Assembly (NCBI GenBank): GCA_937927665.1 | Contig: CALBRY010000216.1 | Location: 1-42,601 of the forward strand | DNA: 42,601 nucleotides | Direction of reading: 5' to 3' | Source: an uncultured Chloroflexota bacterium | GTDB taxonomy: Bacteria; Chloroflexota; Anaerolineae; Aggregatilineales; Phototrophicaceae | Shown: one piece after another, positions 1-8,395 of the stretch | Layout of the letters: each line of letters opens with the position of its first letter | Numbering within the stretch: the stretch's first letter is position 1 | Notes under the pieces: generated by a model | What the model saw: only the letters and a program-made list of their open reading frames with translations | Told to the model about the DNA's origin: nothing | Databases searched by the model: none | Translations under genes and position numbers: made by a program

Positions 1-32
1 CTGCCCCCGAATCGCTAAAACGTAACCGATTG

Positions 33-67
33 AAAAAAGACCTATCGAACGCCGGTAGGTCTTTTTT
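33..67. terminator. Bidirectional intrinsic terminator after the flavodoxin-like gene
   Basis: A perfect 12-bp inverted repeat (AAAAAAGACCTA at 33-44, TAGGTCTTTTTT at 56-67) encloses an 11-base loop. Read on the minus strand it is a stem followed by a T run, 8 bases past the stop of the gene at 75-599. The A run on the other side would let it also work for plus-strand transcripts. Confidence 0.85.
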
Positions 68-74
68 GATCAGG

Positions 75-599
75 TTACACTTGCAGGAGCGGCGGCAGTG
101 ATGCTGCCCATGTGCGAATCGCATTCCAATCGCGGTGATCGCCTTCGCTCCACATGCCGAATAGGATACTTAGACGGAAGCCAAAGCGCGCGGCACGCTG
201 CGGTATCTTTTTGAGATCGAGCGCCCCCGCAAAATACCCTTCGGCAGCGGGTTTCACCAATGCCCGTACGGGATCAAGAAATTTCGATACGTCCGCCTGC
301 TGCTTCCACTGCGCGTTCTTCATCGCCAATGTCATGCACACGAGGAACGCCGCAAACGGCTTTTGTCTCAAGGCGGCTTGATGAGTCTGGACGAATGCCA
401 CCGCTTCAGGAAGCCATGCACTGCTTTGTATCGCGCTTCCTGCTACAACCGCGCTGTAAGCCGAGAGATCATGAACCTCGCGCATTGGGCGCAAATCTGT
501 CTCAAAGCCGTGTTCGTTCAACGTTTTAGCGATTGCTTCTGCAACGCCCGGAGTAGAACCAGTGACGGTTGCATAGGTTACGAGGATTCTGTTTGACAT
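75..599 (-). CDS. Flavodoxin-domain protein (protoporphyrinogen oxidase HemG-like or generic flavodoxin)
   Basis: A 174-residue protein with the flavodoxin fold signature at its N-terminus: strand ILVTYAT followed by the FMN-phosphate loop TGSTPGVAEAIA (residues about 5-24). A second strand-loop, AVVAGSAIQSSAW (about 50-62), matches the flavin isoalloxazine loop. The length and the C-terminal basic and hydrophobic part resemble the HemG/flavodoxin family that reduces partners at the membrane, but I cannot tell a protoporphyrinogen oxidase from a general electron carrier. No heme-synthesis gene is adjacent. The gene sits alone between two hairpins (33-67 and 628-677), downstream of clpX, and may be its own unit or a readthrough gene of the tig-clpP-clpX operon. 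Confidence 0.75.
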   Translation of the reverse strand: MSNRILVTYATVTGSTPGVAEAIAKTLNEHGFETDLRPMREVHDLSAYSAVVAGSAIQSSAWLPEAVAFVQTHQAALRQKPFAAFLVCMTLAMKNAQWKQQADVSKFLDPVRALVKPAAEGYFAGALDLKKIPQRAARFGFRLSILFGMWSEGDHRDWNAIRTWAASLPPLLQV

Positions 600-627
600 G
601 AGGCTGCTCTTTGGGGTAGATGAATCA

Positions 628-677
628 AGACCTTCGTAAAAACCGGATCAACATCGTTCCGAATCTTACGAAGGTCT
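628..677 (-). terminator. Hairpin downstream of clpX, possible weak terminator
   Basis: A perfect 12-bp inverted repeat (AGACCTTCGTAA at 628-639, TTACGAAGGTCT at 666-677) has a 26-base loop, in the 114-base gap between clpX and the flavodoxin-like gene. On the minus strand the trailing bases are only moderately T-rich (TTGATTC), so it may be an attenuating or RNA-stabilising hairpin rather than a strong terminator. Confidence 0.55.
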
Positions 678-713
678 CATGTTTTGGAACAGCCTACCCA
701 TTGGGGGAACAGA

Positions 714-2012
714 TTACGCGGCGGCGCGCAGTGTTCCGTCAGACCCAATTTCGTACAGCGTGTTATCTTTGCCGACGATGCGCGGACGCGTCACACCGTT
801 GATCACTTCACCATCAATGATCACGCGGGCGATGTCCATATGACCCGGCACTTCAAACATCACATCCAGCAGCCGACTTTCGATGATCGAGCGCAAACCG
901 CGCGCCCCTGTACCGCGCTTGAGGGCAATATCCGCCGCCGCACGCAGCGCCGATTCCTCAAACACCAGTTCGACATCATCCAAGCCGAGAAGCTGTTGAT
1001 ACTGCTTGACCAGCGCGTTTTTCGGCTCAACGAGGATTCGCAGCAGCGATTCGAGATCGAGCGGGTCAACCGTCACAAGTACGGGCAGACGACCGACGAA
1101 TTCCGGGATCAACCCGAAATGCATCAAATCCTCGGCGCTCACCTGACGTAGAAGCGCGGCGCGATCCTTGTTGCTAATCAGCGCGGCTTGTTCCGGCGTC
1201 TTGAAGCCAAGCGAGCCTTTCATGCCGATTCGCCGCCCGATATGATCCTCAATCCCCGCGAACGTTCCGCCCGCGATGAACAGGATATTCTGGGTGTTCA
1301 CCTGCAAAAATTCCTGATGCGGGTGTTTACGTCCACCTTGCGGCGGCACATTCGCCAGCGTTCCTTCGATAATTTTCAGGAGCGCCTGCTGAACCCCTTC
1401 ACCGCTCACATCACGGGTGATCGACGGGTTGTCGTTCGTCTTGCGCGAAATCTTGTCGATTTCGTCGATATAAACGATTCCCTTTTCAGCACGTGCAATA
1501 TCGCCATCAGCGGCTTGTACGAGGCGAAGCAGGATATTCTCCACATCTTCGCCCACATAACCCGCTTCGGTCAGCGATGTTGCATCCGCGATGCAGAACG
1601 GCACCTTCAGGGTACGCGCCAGCGTTTGCGCCAGCAGCGTCTTTCCGCTTCCGGTGGGTCCCACAATCAGGATATTGCTCTTATCAAGCTCTACGCCGTT
1701 TGCCACGCCGCCATGATGAATACGCTTGTAATGGTTGTAAACCGCCACGCTCAAAACGCGCTTGGCGTATTCCTGCCCCACGACGTACTCGTTCAAAGCT
1801 GCCATGATTTCGCGCGGCGGCGGCAGATCATCAAGCTCAAATTCCGGCTCGATATCCCGTTCGCCAACCTGCTCATCATATAGAATGCGCTGGCAAAGAT
1901 CGACGCAGTTATCGCAGATGAACACGCCATCCGGACCCGCAATCAGGCGATCAACCTCATTGTGGGTACGACGACAGAATGAACAGCGCTGCGTGGGAGG
2001 CGGGTAATTCAC
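714..2012 (-). CDS. clpX: ATP-dependent Clp protease ATP-binding subunit ClpX
   Basis: A 432-residue AAA+ unfoldase that feeds substrates to ClpP. The N-terminal zinc-binding domain has Cys10, Cys13, Cys33 and Cys36. Walker A GPTGSGKT is at 118-125, the pore-loop motif GYVG at 151-154, and Walker B VYIDEID at 180-186. A sensor/arginine-finger region with EFVGRLPV and GARGLR follows. Length is normal for ClpX. The start codon is GTG at 2010-2012 and overlaps the clpP stop as GTGA, so translation is probably coupled to clpP. It is the last gene of the tig-clpP-clpX operon, the common bacterial order. The N-terminus is Pro-rich (NYPPPTQRC) ahead of the zinc finger. Confidence 0.98.
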   Translation of the reverse strand: MNYPPPTQRCSFCRRTHNEVDRLIAGPDGVFICDNCVDLCQRILYDEQVGERDIEPEFELDDLPPPREIMAALNEYVVGQEYAKRVLSVAVYNHYKRIHHGGVANGVELDKSNILIVGPTGSGKTLLAQTLARTLKVPFCIADATSLTEAGYVGEDVENILLRLVQAADGDIARAEKGIVYIDEIDKISRKTNDNPSITRDVSGEGVQQALLKIIEGTLANVPPQGGRKHPHQEFLQVNTQNILFIAGGTFAGIEDHIGRRIGMKGSLGFKTPEQAALISNKDRAALLRQVSAEDLMHFGLIPEFVGRLPVLVTVDPLDLESLLRILVEPKNALVKQYQQLLGLDDVELVFEESALRAAADIALKRGTGARGLRSIIESRLLDVMFEVPGHMDIARVIIDGEVINGVTRPRIVGKDNTLYEIGSDGTLRAAA

Positions 2013-2653
2013 TTGGCGACAGCTCCAGAAGCTGCGGCGGCGGCAGTGGCGGCGGTTGCTTTCGCGCCTTCCAAAACGGCGTCAATCAAGCCGTATTCGA
2101 CTGCCTGCTGCGCGCTGAGATACACGTCACGGTCGGTATCACGTTCGATCACATCACGCTCGCGCTTGGTGTGTTTGACCAGAATTTCGAGCAGGCGATC
2201 CTTCAGACGCATGATTTCGTTGGCAGCGATGACAATATCGCTCGCCTGACCCTGTGCGCCGCCGAGCGGTTGGTGCATATGCACCGTCGCATTCGGAAGC
2301 CCATAACGCAGTCCATCCGAGCCAGCGGTCAGCAGGACAGTGCCAAAGCTGGCGGTCAAGCCAACAGCAGTTGTGCTGATCGGCGCGCTGATCTGCTGCA
2401 TCGTGTCATAAATCGCCAAGCCCGCGTAAACAACGCCGCCCGGTGAATTGATAAACATCTGAATTTGACGCTCTTGATCTTCGCGCTGCAAGAAAAGAAG
2501 CTGCGCGACAATCAAATTGGCAATCTGATCATTGATCGGCGTGCCGAGCATCACGATACGTTCTTTAAGCAGCAGGGAATAAATGTCGTAGGCGCGTTCA
2601 CCCCGGCTGCCCTGCTCGATGACCATTGGGATAAGGCTGGTTGGATGCTGCAT
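2009..2653 (-). CDS. clpP: ATP-dependent Clp protease proteolytic subunit ClpP
   Basis: Serine peptidase (S14) that forms the double-heptamer chamber of ClpXP. The triad is visible: Ser in TASFGTVLLTAG, His in HMHQPLGG, and Asp in DRDVYLSAQQAVEYGLID. The N-terminal processing-type motif IPMVIEQGSRGERAYDIYS is typical. The open frame extends upstream to 2767, but that stretch is the end of tig read in another frame. I place the start at ATG 2651-2653 (214 residues). A TTG two codons upstream (2657-2659) lies at a better distance from the AAGGAG at 2666-2671 and could be the real start. The Ala-rich C-terminus (KATAATAAAAASGAVAK) is unusual but harmless. It lies 7 bases after tig and overlaps clpX by 4. 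Confidence 0.97.
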   Translation of the reverse strand: MQHPTSLIPMVIEQGSRGERAYDIYSLLLKERIVMLGTPINDQIANLIVAQLLFLQREDQERQIQMFINSPGGVVYAGLAIYDTMQQISAPISTTAVGLTASFGTVLLTAGSDGLRYGLPNATVHMHQPLGGAQGQASDIVIAANEIMRLKDRLLEILVKHTKRERDVIERDTDRDVYLSAQQAVEYGLIDAVLEGAKATAATAAAAASGAVAK

Positions 2654-2660
2654 AAGCAAT

Positions 2661-4166
2661 TTATTCTCCTTGAACATCCGGTTGATCTGATGCTGCGGGT
2701 GCAGCGGCTTCCGAGCTTTCCTCGGCGGGCGTTTCCGCGACAGGCGCGGGCAGTTCAGGCGCTTCACCCTTGGCGATCACCACCACGCGATCCATCACCG
2801 TATTGGTGAGCAGATCATCAAGGAGGCTGGCGCGCATTTCAGGGCTTTGGAACAATTGACGGAATTGATCGCGCAAATTTTCGTCGTAGGACATCACGAC
2901 TTTTTCGATCTCTTCGTTCAAGCGTTCCTCGCTCACATCCACCTGTTCGGTGCGGAGCAGTTCGCGCAGCACGAGCGTTTGTTCCACACGGCGGATTGCC
3001 GCCGGACGGAACTGCTGATAGAGCATATTTCCGTCAATCTGCGCCAATTTGACATAGTCGCGCAGGGTCATCTGATTCTGCTGCTGAAGTTGTTGATCAA
3101 AGCGCTGGAGCGCCTGTTCAATTTCATCCCGTACGATATCTTCAGGATATTCCAACGTTGCGCCTTGAATCATCTGCTGGAGCGCTTCGTTCGCGTACTG
3201 GGATTTATAGCGGCGTTCGTTCGCTTCCACCAAATTCTGACGCGTCCGCACGCGCAGTTCGAGCAGAGTCAGCGGTTTTTCTTCAGTCGCCGTGATGCGT
3301 GCAGCCAACTCATCATTAAGCTGCGGCATGGTGAACTGCTCTACCTTCTTGATGGTGACTTCGAACTTAACCTTACGTCCGCGAAGTTCTGCGTCTTCTT
3401 CGGTTTCCGGGAAGCTGAGTTCAAATTCTTTGGTATCGCCCACGTTCATCCCGACCAATGTGTCATTGAAACCGGGGACGGGTTCATAATCCTCGTTGAG
3501 CAGGGTTTGGAAATCATGCTCATGGATGAAATGTTCCCCGTGGTGCGGATCGACACTTTCAAGATCGTGATCGTGTTCTTCGCCTTCTTCGTGATCATGA
3601 TCTTCTTCGTCGGCTTCGTCATCACCTTCTACGTGTTCATGTTCTTCCACGAAGAAACTGTGAATATCCATCGTCACGCGATTGCCGAGCGCGACCGGAA
3701 CAGAACTGTCCTCGATCACTGCCTGCTGTTCCTGAAGTTGGCGCAAGCTGCGGTCAACCGCCGCATCTTCGATTTCTGGCAGGGTGTACGGAATCCGCAC
3801 TTCGCGATATGCGCCTAATGAAACTTCAGGCTGAAGCGGCAGCACATAAACGAATGTCGGCGCGGGATCGTATTTGACTTCTTCAAATGCAACCGAACCG
3901 TACGGCTCAATTCCTGCATTCGGCAGTGCTTCTTTGTACACGTCCTCGACGAGCAGTTCGACCGCTTCTTCCTTGATCGCCTCCTCACCAACATACTTGA
4001 GGACAATGCGATACGGGGCTTTTCCCTTGCGGAAACCGGGAATGTTCAGCCGGTTGGAGAGCTTGCGCGCTGCCTGCTGCATTGCAGTTTCAAAGCGCGC
4101 GGCGTCCAGTTCGACACTCAGACGGGCAGTATGATTTTCTTGACGTTCAACTTGGAGTTTCAACAT
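2661..4166 (-). CDS. tig: Trigger factor (ribosome-bound chaperone and peptidyl-prolyl isomerase)
   Basis: A 501-residue protein, longer than the usual 430-450. The ribosome-binding signature GFRKGKAPYRIV is at 44-55. A FKBP-type isomerase domain follows (about 155-270), then the C-terminal helical chaperone arms. The extra length comes from a His/Asp/Glu-rich insertion at about 174-218, within the FKBP region, holding 11 histidines. The C-terminus is an Ala/Pro/Glu-rich tail (from about 470). The start is ATG at 4164-4166, preceded by AAGGG on the minus strand. Tig heads the classic tig-clpP-clpX operon: it folds nascent chains while the protease behind it removes failures. A tRNA-Leu gene lies 115 bases upstream. 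Confidence 0.96.
   Translation of the reverse strand: MLKLQVERQENHTARLSVELDAARFETAMQQAARKLSNRLNIPGFRKGKAPYRIVLKYVGEEAIKEEAVELLVEDVYKEALPNAGIEPYGSVAFEEVKYDPAPTFVYVLPLQPEVSLGAYREVRIPYTLPEIEDAAVDRSLRQLQEQQAVIEDSSVPVALGNRVTMDIHSFFVEEHEHVEGDDEADEEDHDHEEGEEHDHDLESVDPHHGEHFIHEHDFQTLLNEDYEPVPGFNDTLVGMNVGDTKEFELSFPETEEDAELRGRKVKFEVTIKKVEQFTMPQLNDELAARITATEEKPLTLLELRVRTRQNLVEANERRYKSQYANEALQQMIQGATLEYPEDIVRDEIEQALQRFDQQLQQQNQMTLRDYVKLAQIDGNMLYQQFRPAAIRRVEQTLVLRELLRTEQVDVSEERLNEEIEKVVMSYDENLRDQFRQLFQSPEMRASLLDDLLTNTVMDRVVVIAKGEAPELPAPVAETPAEESSEAAAPAASDQPDVQGE
2666..2671 (-). promoter_or_regulatory. Shine-Dalgarno AAGGAG for clpP inside the end of tig
   Basis: On the minus strand AAGGAG is followed by 6 bases, then TTG CTT ATG. 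The spacing to ATG at 2653 is 12 bases; to the in-frame TTG at 2659 it is 6. The site lies within the last codons of tig, so translation of tig probably exposes or couples clpP initiation. Confidence 0.6.
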
Positions 4167-4281
4167 TGTACCCTTAGGGATGCTTGCGGTAAAAACGCAC
4201 TCTCCGCGCTAGATGCGCGATCAATGAGAACAGGAGTTCAATCGACAACCGTGTGGGAAGCACTGCGCGCGGACTCAATGA

Positions 4282-4363
4282 TGGGGAAGGAGAGACTCGA
4301 ACTCTCATGTCGTAAGACACATGATCCTAAGTCATGCGCGTCTACCAATTTCGCCACTCCCCC
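4282..4363 (-). tRNA. tRNA-Leu (anticodon UAG)
   Basis: The minus strand folds into an 82-base tRNA. The acceptor stem pairs GGGGGAG with CTTCCCC (one G-U), with discriminator A at 4282. The D-arm is TGGCGAAATTGGTAGACGC-like. The anticodon stem CATGA/TCATG holds loop CTTAGGA with anticodon TAG (complement of 4327-4329). A long variable arm marks class II, and the T-arm carries GTTCGAGTC. CCA is not encoded. It lies between the GbsR-type regulator gene and tig, all on the same strand. Confidence 0.95.
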
Positions 4364-4423
4364 AAGCCTGCTTGTTCATTATATGCGTGCAATATTCTGT
4401 TCACAAGGGCAAAACACGCGCCA

Positions 4424-5023
4424 TCAGGTGAGGTCGATGCGCGAGATCTCTTCTACACCTTCTTCGCCTTGATTCACCCGTGCCAGCACCGCCGTGATGA
4501 TCAACTGCGCGAACTGAAACAGCCCCCGAAGCTGGGTAATGCGCGCGATATAATGCTCCGCCAATTCGCGATCTTCCGCGTTCATGGTGTCCATCTTCGC
4601 CTTCAGCAGGGCAACATTATCGGTCATCACATCGAGCGCGCGTCCAACATCGCGCATTTCGCGCCCTTTGAGAATGTTCGTGATAATCTGCCAGAAGTCG
4701 GTTTCGGCTTCGTAGTATTTGCGCCGCCCGCTGCTGCCCTTCACCCATACTTGACGCACCATCCCCAAATTTTCGAGCGTTCGCATGTTCATGCTCACGT
4801 TCGCTTTGGAAATATCCAACCGAACAACCAGATCATCCAGACACAGCGGTCCATCACTCAACAGCAGCGCGCCGTAAAGCTGCCCCATCACTTTGCTGAA
4901 GCCAAAATAGTCGAGAAGCTGCCCAAGACCATCCAGCATACTGTCGTGGACGGCGATCAGCGGATCGCGTTCGTGTTTGCCGTTCGGATTCACCACCATC
5001 GCCGCGCCTCGATTGCGCACCAT
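4424..5023 (-). CDS. GbsR/MarR-type winged-helix transcriptional regulator
   Basis: A 199-residue protein. Residues about 40-105 form a winged helix-turn-helix: an N-terminal helix with FGFSKVMGQLYGALLLSDGPL, recognition region VVRLDISKANVSMNMRTLENLGMV, then a wing with the basic stretch KGSSGRRKYYEAE. A helical dimerisation part follows. This arrangement matches the GbsR family (MarR-like, often osmotic or drug responsive). It is the last gene of the exporter operon, 27 bases after a permease gene, so it probably controls that operon. The ATG at 5023 has a weak ribosome site; ATG at 4999 (residue 9) has GAGG in front and may be the true start. The ligand is unknown. Confidence 0.85.
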   Translation of the reverse strand: MVRNRGAAMVVNPNGKHERDPLIAVHDSMLDGLGQLLDYFGFSKVMGQLYGALLLSDGPLCLDDLVVRLDISKANVSMNMRTLENLGMVRQVWVKGSSGRRKYYEAETDFWQIITNILKGREMRDVGRALDVMTDNVALLKAKMDTMNAEDRELAEHYIARITQLRGLFQFAQLIITAVLARVNQGEEGVEEISRIDLT

Positions 5024-5050
5024 CCAATAAGCTTGATTGGGTTCATTCTA

Positions 5051-6283
5051 TCATTCATAACGGAGCGCATCAATCGGATTGAGCGCGGCGGCACGGTTTG
5101 CCGGATAAATACCGAAGAACAGCCCGATCGCGATCGATATTCCCGCCGCGAGTATGATGCTCCCGACTTCCGGCAGTACCGAAAGATCAGGCAGCGCGAC
5201 TGTCACGATGAGCGAACCGCCATACGCGATGGCGATCCCGATCAATCCCCCCACCAGCGATAACACCGTCGCTTCGATCAAAAACTGAATGACAATATCC
5301 TGACGTTGTGCGCCGCACGCCTTCCGTAAGCCGATCTCGCGGGTGCGTTCCGTCACCGTGACGAGCATGATATTCATGATGCCGATCCCGCCGACCAGCA
5401 GTGAAATTCCAGCGATGATCCCCAGAAAGATCGTCAGCAGCCCGGTGATTTGCCCCAACGAATCGAGCAGATCGGTCTGCGTGAAAATCTCAAAGGTATC
5501 TTCGTCGCGGAAACTGATCCCGCGCAGTTCGCGCAGTGTCTCGCGGATTTGGCGCGCCGCCGCATCGACACTATCACCATCCCGCGCCTGCACGAGCAAA
5601 CTCGAAATCGGGCGGTCGCCGGTCAGCACCCGTTCCCCTACCAAGCGCGTTTGCGCCGTCGTGATCGGCACGAAGATCAGATCGTTGTCATCACCGCCAA
5701 ATCCGCCGGTGCTGCCCGCCTCCGCCTGTACGCCGATCACGCGAAACGTGACGGTGCCAATGCGGATATTCTGCCCGACCGGGTAGACATCCGGGAAAAG
5801 TCGCTCGACCACCGTCAGACCGATCACCGCGACACGCGCCAACCCGTCCATCTCCGATTGATCGAAGAATCGCCCTGCTGCCATCGTCCGGCTTCGCATT
5901 TCCGGGAAGACTGGCGATACACCCCGAATCCGCCCCAGTGCTTCGCGTCCATTCGCGCTAATCGGCAGTGTCGAATTCAACTGCGGCATGACGTTGAGCG
6001 CATCCGGCACGCGTGCGAAATCCGCCAGCGCTTCCGCCTCATTCAACGTCAGCCGCACCGTTTCGCCGCGTTCGTTTTCGCCGTTGAACACGATGATCAA
6101 GTTTGTTCCCAAGCCGAGAAACTGATCGCGCACGAACGAATCGACCGCTTGACCGATCGACACCAGCACGATCACCGCCGATACCCCGATTGTGATACCG
6201 AGCATCGTCAGCGCCGAACGCAGTTTATTCGAGCGCAGCCCGATCAACGCCACGCGGACATTTTCCAGCACCGATGTGATCAT
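5051..6283 (-). CDS. MacB-type ABC transporter permease (second of two)
   Basis: A 410-residue MacB/FtsX-family permease. The N-terminal cytoplasmic helix and first membrane segment (NKLRSALTMLGITIGVSAVIVLV, about 18-40) precede a large periplasmic-type domain (about 50-270). Three C-terminal membrane segments follow, with the family motif GGIGIMNIMLVTVTERTREIGLRKA. The gene is paralogous to the neighbour at 6287-7534 and starts 3 bases after it. With the ATPase at 7545-8390, the two permeases probably form a heterodimer that extrudes a lipid, peptide or drug. There is no TolC-like gene, which fits a single-membrane cell envelope. The final LNPIDALRYE is typical of the family end. Confidence 0.92.
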   Translation of the reverse strand: MITSVLENVRVALIGLRSNKLRSALTMLGITIGVSAVIVLVSIGQAVDSFVRDQFLGLGTNLIIVFNGENERGETVRLTLNEAEALADFARVPDALNVMPQLNSTLPISANGREALGRIRGVSPVFPEMRSRTMAAGRFFDQSEMDGLARVAVIGLTVVERLFPDVYPVGQNIRIGTVTFRVIGVQAEAGSTGGFGGDDNDLIFVPITTAQTRLVGERVLTGDRPISSLLVQARDGDSVDAAARQIRETLRELRGISFRDEDTFEIFTQTDLLDSLGQITGLLTIFLGIIAGISLLVGGIGIMNIMLVTVTERTREIGLRKACGAQRQDIVIQFLIEATVLSLVGGLIGIAIAYGGSLIVTVALPDLSVLPEVGSIILAAGISIAIGLFFGIYPANRAAALNPIDALRYE

Positions 6284-6286
6284 GGG

Positions 6287-7534
6287 CTATTCAAACCTCA
6301 ACGCATCGATCGGGCGCATACGGGCGGCGCGGCTGGCGGGATACAGCCCGAAAAACACGCCGATAAACGTACTCACCGCCGTCGCCAGAATGATCGAATC
6401 GACTGTGACACTCAGCGCGATATCTGAGCCTAATTGATTAATGATGAACGATCCCAGCAGTGTGAGACCGATCCCGAACGCGATTCCCATCGCGCCCCCT
6501 GCAACCGACAATACAAGGCTTTCGATCAAGAATTGACTGAGAATATCCGCGCCGCGCGCCCCAACTGCTTTCCGCAGTCCGATTTCGCGGGTGCGTTCGG
6601 TCACGCTCACCAGCATGATATTCATGATGCCGATCCCGCCAACCAGCAGCGAAATTCCGGCGATCAACCCTAAGAACACGGTCAAGATTCCTGTCACCGC
6701 GCCGAGTGAATTGAGCAAATCCGCCTGATTGATGATCGTGAAATCCTGCTCGCCTTGAAAAGCGATCTCATGCGCGTCACTGAGATAAGACTCGATTTCC
6801 AGCGTGGCGCGTTCCATCACATCTTCGCTGCGCGCTTGAATATGCAAAACCGAAATTTCATACCCGCCGTCACGCGCTCGAACACGATCAAGGCGCGTCT
6901 GTGCTGTCGTAATCGGAATAAACACGACTTCGTTTTCATCACCCAGAAAACCCGCCGCTTTTTCTTCCATCACGCCGATCACCGTAAACACGCGCTCGTT
7001 GATGCGGATCACTTCCCCGATCGGGTTCAGCGTTTTATCCCCGAACAACCGCTCAACGACTGTTGTGCCAAGCACCGCGACACGTCCTGCATCATCAACA
7101 TCGTATTGACTGATGAAACTGCCTTCGCGGATTGCCCATTGGCGCACATCGGTAAAATTCGGCGTTACACCGCTGACGGGCAGATTGACCGCTCGCGCTC
7201 CGGCTTCGACTGCGCCGAAAACATCATACTGCATCGCAACCTGCTGAATACTCGGCGCGACCATGGGATTAGCGAGTGACGCCCCCTCGCGGGTTGTGAT
7301 CGGCTGAATATCTGCCGCTGTGCCGTTCGCCGGAACCGACGAAAATACGAATAGGACATTCGAGCCGAGCGATTGAAACTCACCCGCGACGAAGTCTTCA
7401 ACGCCGCGCCCCAAGCTAACCAAGCCGATCACCGCGCCGACGCCGATGATGATCCCCAACGTGGTCAAGATCGAGCGCATGCGGTTGGTAAACAACCCAT
7501 TCAGCGCGATACGGAGATTTTCCATCACATTCAT
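6287..7534 (-). CDS. MacB-type ABC transporter permease (first of two)
   Basis: A 415-residue MacB/FtsX-family permease with the same architecture as the next gene: NRMRSILTTLGIIIGVGAVIGLVSLG near the start, an extracytoplasmic domain to about 270, then three membrane segments with GGIGIMNIMLVSVTERTREIGLRKAVGA. The open frame extends to 7639, but the extra N-terminal residues are very basic and overlap the ATPase gene. The start at ATG 7532-7534 matches the paralogue and lies 10 bases after the ATPase stop. It ends LRPIDALRFE-like (MRPIDALRFE). It is part of the two-adaptor, one-ATPase, two-permease operon. Confidence 0.92.
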   Translation of the reverse strand: MNVMENLRIALNGLFTNRMRSILTTLGIIIGVGAVIGLVSLGRGVEDFVAGEFQSLGSNVLFVFSSVPANGTAADIQPITTREGASLANPMVAPSIQQVAMQYDVFGAVEAGARAVNLPVSGVTPNFTDVRQWAIREGSFISQYDVDDAGRVAVLGTTVVERLFGDKTLNPIGEVIRINERVFTVIGVMEEKAAGFLGDENEVVFIPITTAQTRLDRVRARDGGYEISVLHIQARSEDVMERATLEIESYLSDAHEIAFQGEQDFTIINQADLLNSLGAVTGILTVFLGLIAGISLLVGGIGIMNIMLVSVTERTREIGLRKAVGARGADILSQFLIESLVLSVAGGAMGIAFGIGLTLLGSFIINQLGSDIALSVTVDSIILATAVSTFIGVFFGLYPASRAARMRPIDALRFE

Positions 7535-7544
7535 CGTCACACGC

Positions 7545-8390
7545 CTAGTTGAATTCCTCTTGCTTGCCCGCCGCGTAGACTTCTTTGAGTATCGTTTCCA
7601 TTTCGTCCTCGGCGGATGGGCGCTCCGTATCTCCGGCAATCAACGGCGTGGCGACCGCCCGATCGGTGATCACCTTGCCGTCGCGCAAAATTACCACGCG
7701 GTTGGTATGCCGCGCGATCCATGAGTCATGCGTAACGAAAACGACAGTAATCCCCTGATCACGGTTGAGCCGCTGGAATATCTGCATTACTTCTGTGCCG
7801 CTGCGCGAGTCAAGGTTGCCCGTTGGCTCGTCGGCAAGAATCATGGCGGGTTCATTCACGAGCGCCCGCGCAATCGCTACGCGCTGCTGTTGACCGCCGG
7901 AAAGCTCACTCGGCAGGTGATCGAGCCGCTGCCCCAAACCGACCGACTCCAGCGCGGCTTTCGCCCGTTTGGTGCGACCGCTCACACCCGCGTAGATCAG
8001 CGGCAGTTCCACCTGACGCAGCGCCGTTGTCCGCTTGAGCAGGTTAAAGCTCTGGAACACAAACCCGATCTTCTTGTTCCGCACCCGTGCGAGTTCTGCC
8101 TCGCTCAAGCGGCTGACATTGACCCCATCAAGGAAATATTCTCCGCTCGTCGGTTGATCAAGCGCGCCGAGAATATTCATCAAGGTCGATTTGCCCGATC
8201 CCGATGGACCCATGATCGAGACAAATTCACCTTCGTAGATTTTCAGGTCAACGCCGCGCAGCGCGTGAACCTCGATATCACCCATTTTGTACATTTTGGT
8301 GATCTCGCGTATATCGATCACCAATTTCTTTTCCGGCGGCGCGTCAGCAGGGCGCGCGCTGGTTTTGCTTCTGCGAAACAAGTTCACCAT
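7545..8390 (-). CDS. ABC transporter ATP-binding protein, MacB/LolD type
   Basis: A 281-residue ATPase. Walker A is GPSGSGKST, the Q-loop lies in GFVFQSFNLL, the signature is LSGGQQQRVAIARAL, Walker B is MILADEPTGNLD, and the switch His is in VTHD. The FNLL and EPTGNLD features mark the MacB/LolD/FtsE group that drives mechanotransmission permeases. The N-terminus has an extra basic, Pro-rich segment of about 22 residues, and the C-terminus extends about 35 residues beyond the core. A good ribosome site (GAGG) precedes ATG 8388-8390. It follows the second adaptor gene by 5 bases and powers the two permeases downstream. Confidence 0.95.
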   Translation of the reverse strand: MVNLFRRSKTSARPADAPPEKKLVIDIREITKMYKMGDIEVHALRGVDLKIYEGEFVSIMGPSGSGKSTLMNILGALDQPTSGEYFLDGVNVSRLSEAELARVRNKKIGFVFQSFNLLKRTTALRQVELPLIYAGVSGRTKRAKAALESVGLGQRLDHLPSELSGGQQQRVAIARALVNEPAMILADEPTGNLDSRSGTEVMQIFQRLNRDQGITVVFVTHDSWIARHTNRVVILRDGKVITDRAVATPLIAGDTERPSAEDEMETILKEVYAAGKQEEFN

Positions 8391-8395
8391 GCGCT

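Noticed and set aside
1188..1883. A plus-strand frame within clpX
   Set aside because: Antisense shadow of clpX; it lacks a ribosome site and recognisable sequence.
2009..2767. A longer ClpP starting at 2767
   Set aside because: The extra residues come from the tig coding region in another frame and are basic, unlike any ClpP N-terminus.
2847..3818. A plus-strand open frame of 323 codons antisense to tig
   Set aside because: It is the complement of a well-supported trigger factor gene; its translation has no known motif and reflects GC-rich codon bias.
4167..4281. A clear promoter for tig
   Set aside because: TTGAAC and TTGTCG occur, but no well-spaced -10 box accompanies them.
4334..5263. 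A long plus-strand frame across the tRNA, the regulator and a permease end
   Set aside because: It runs through a tRNA and two clear genes of the other strand.
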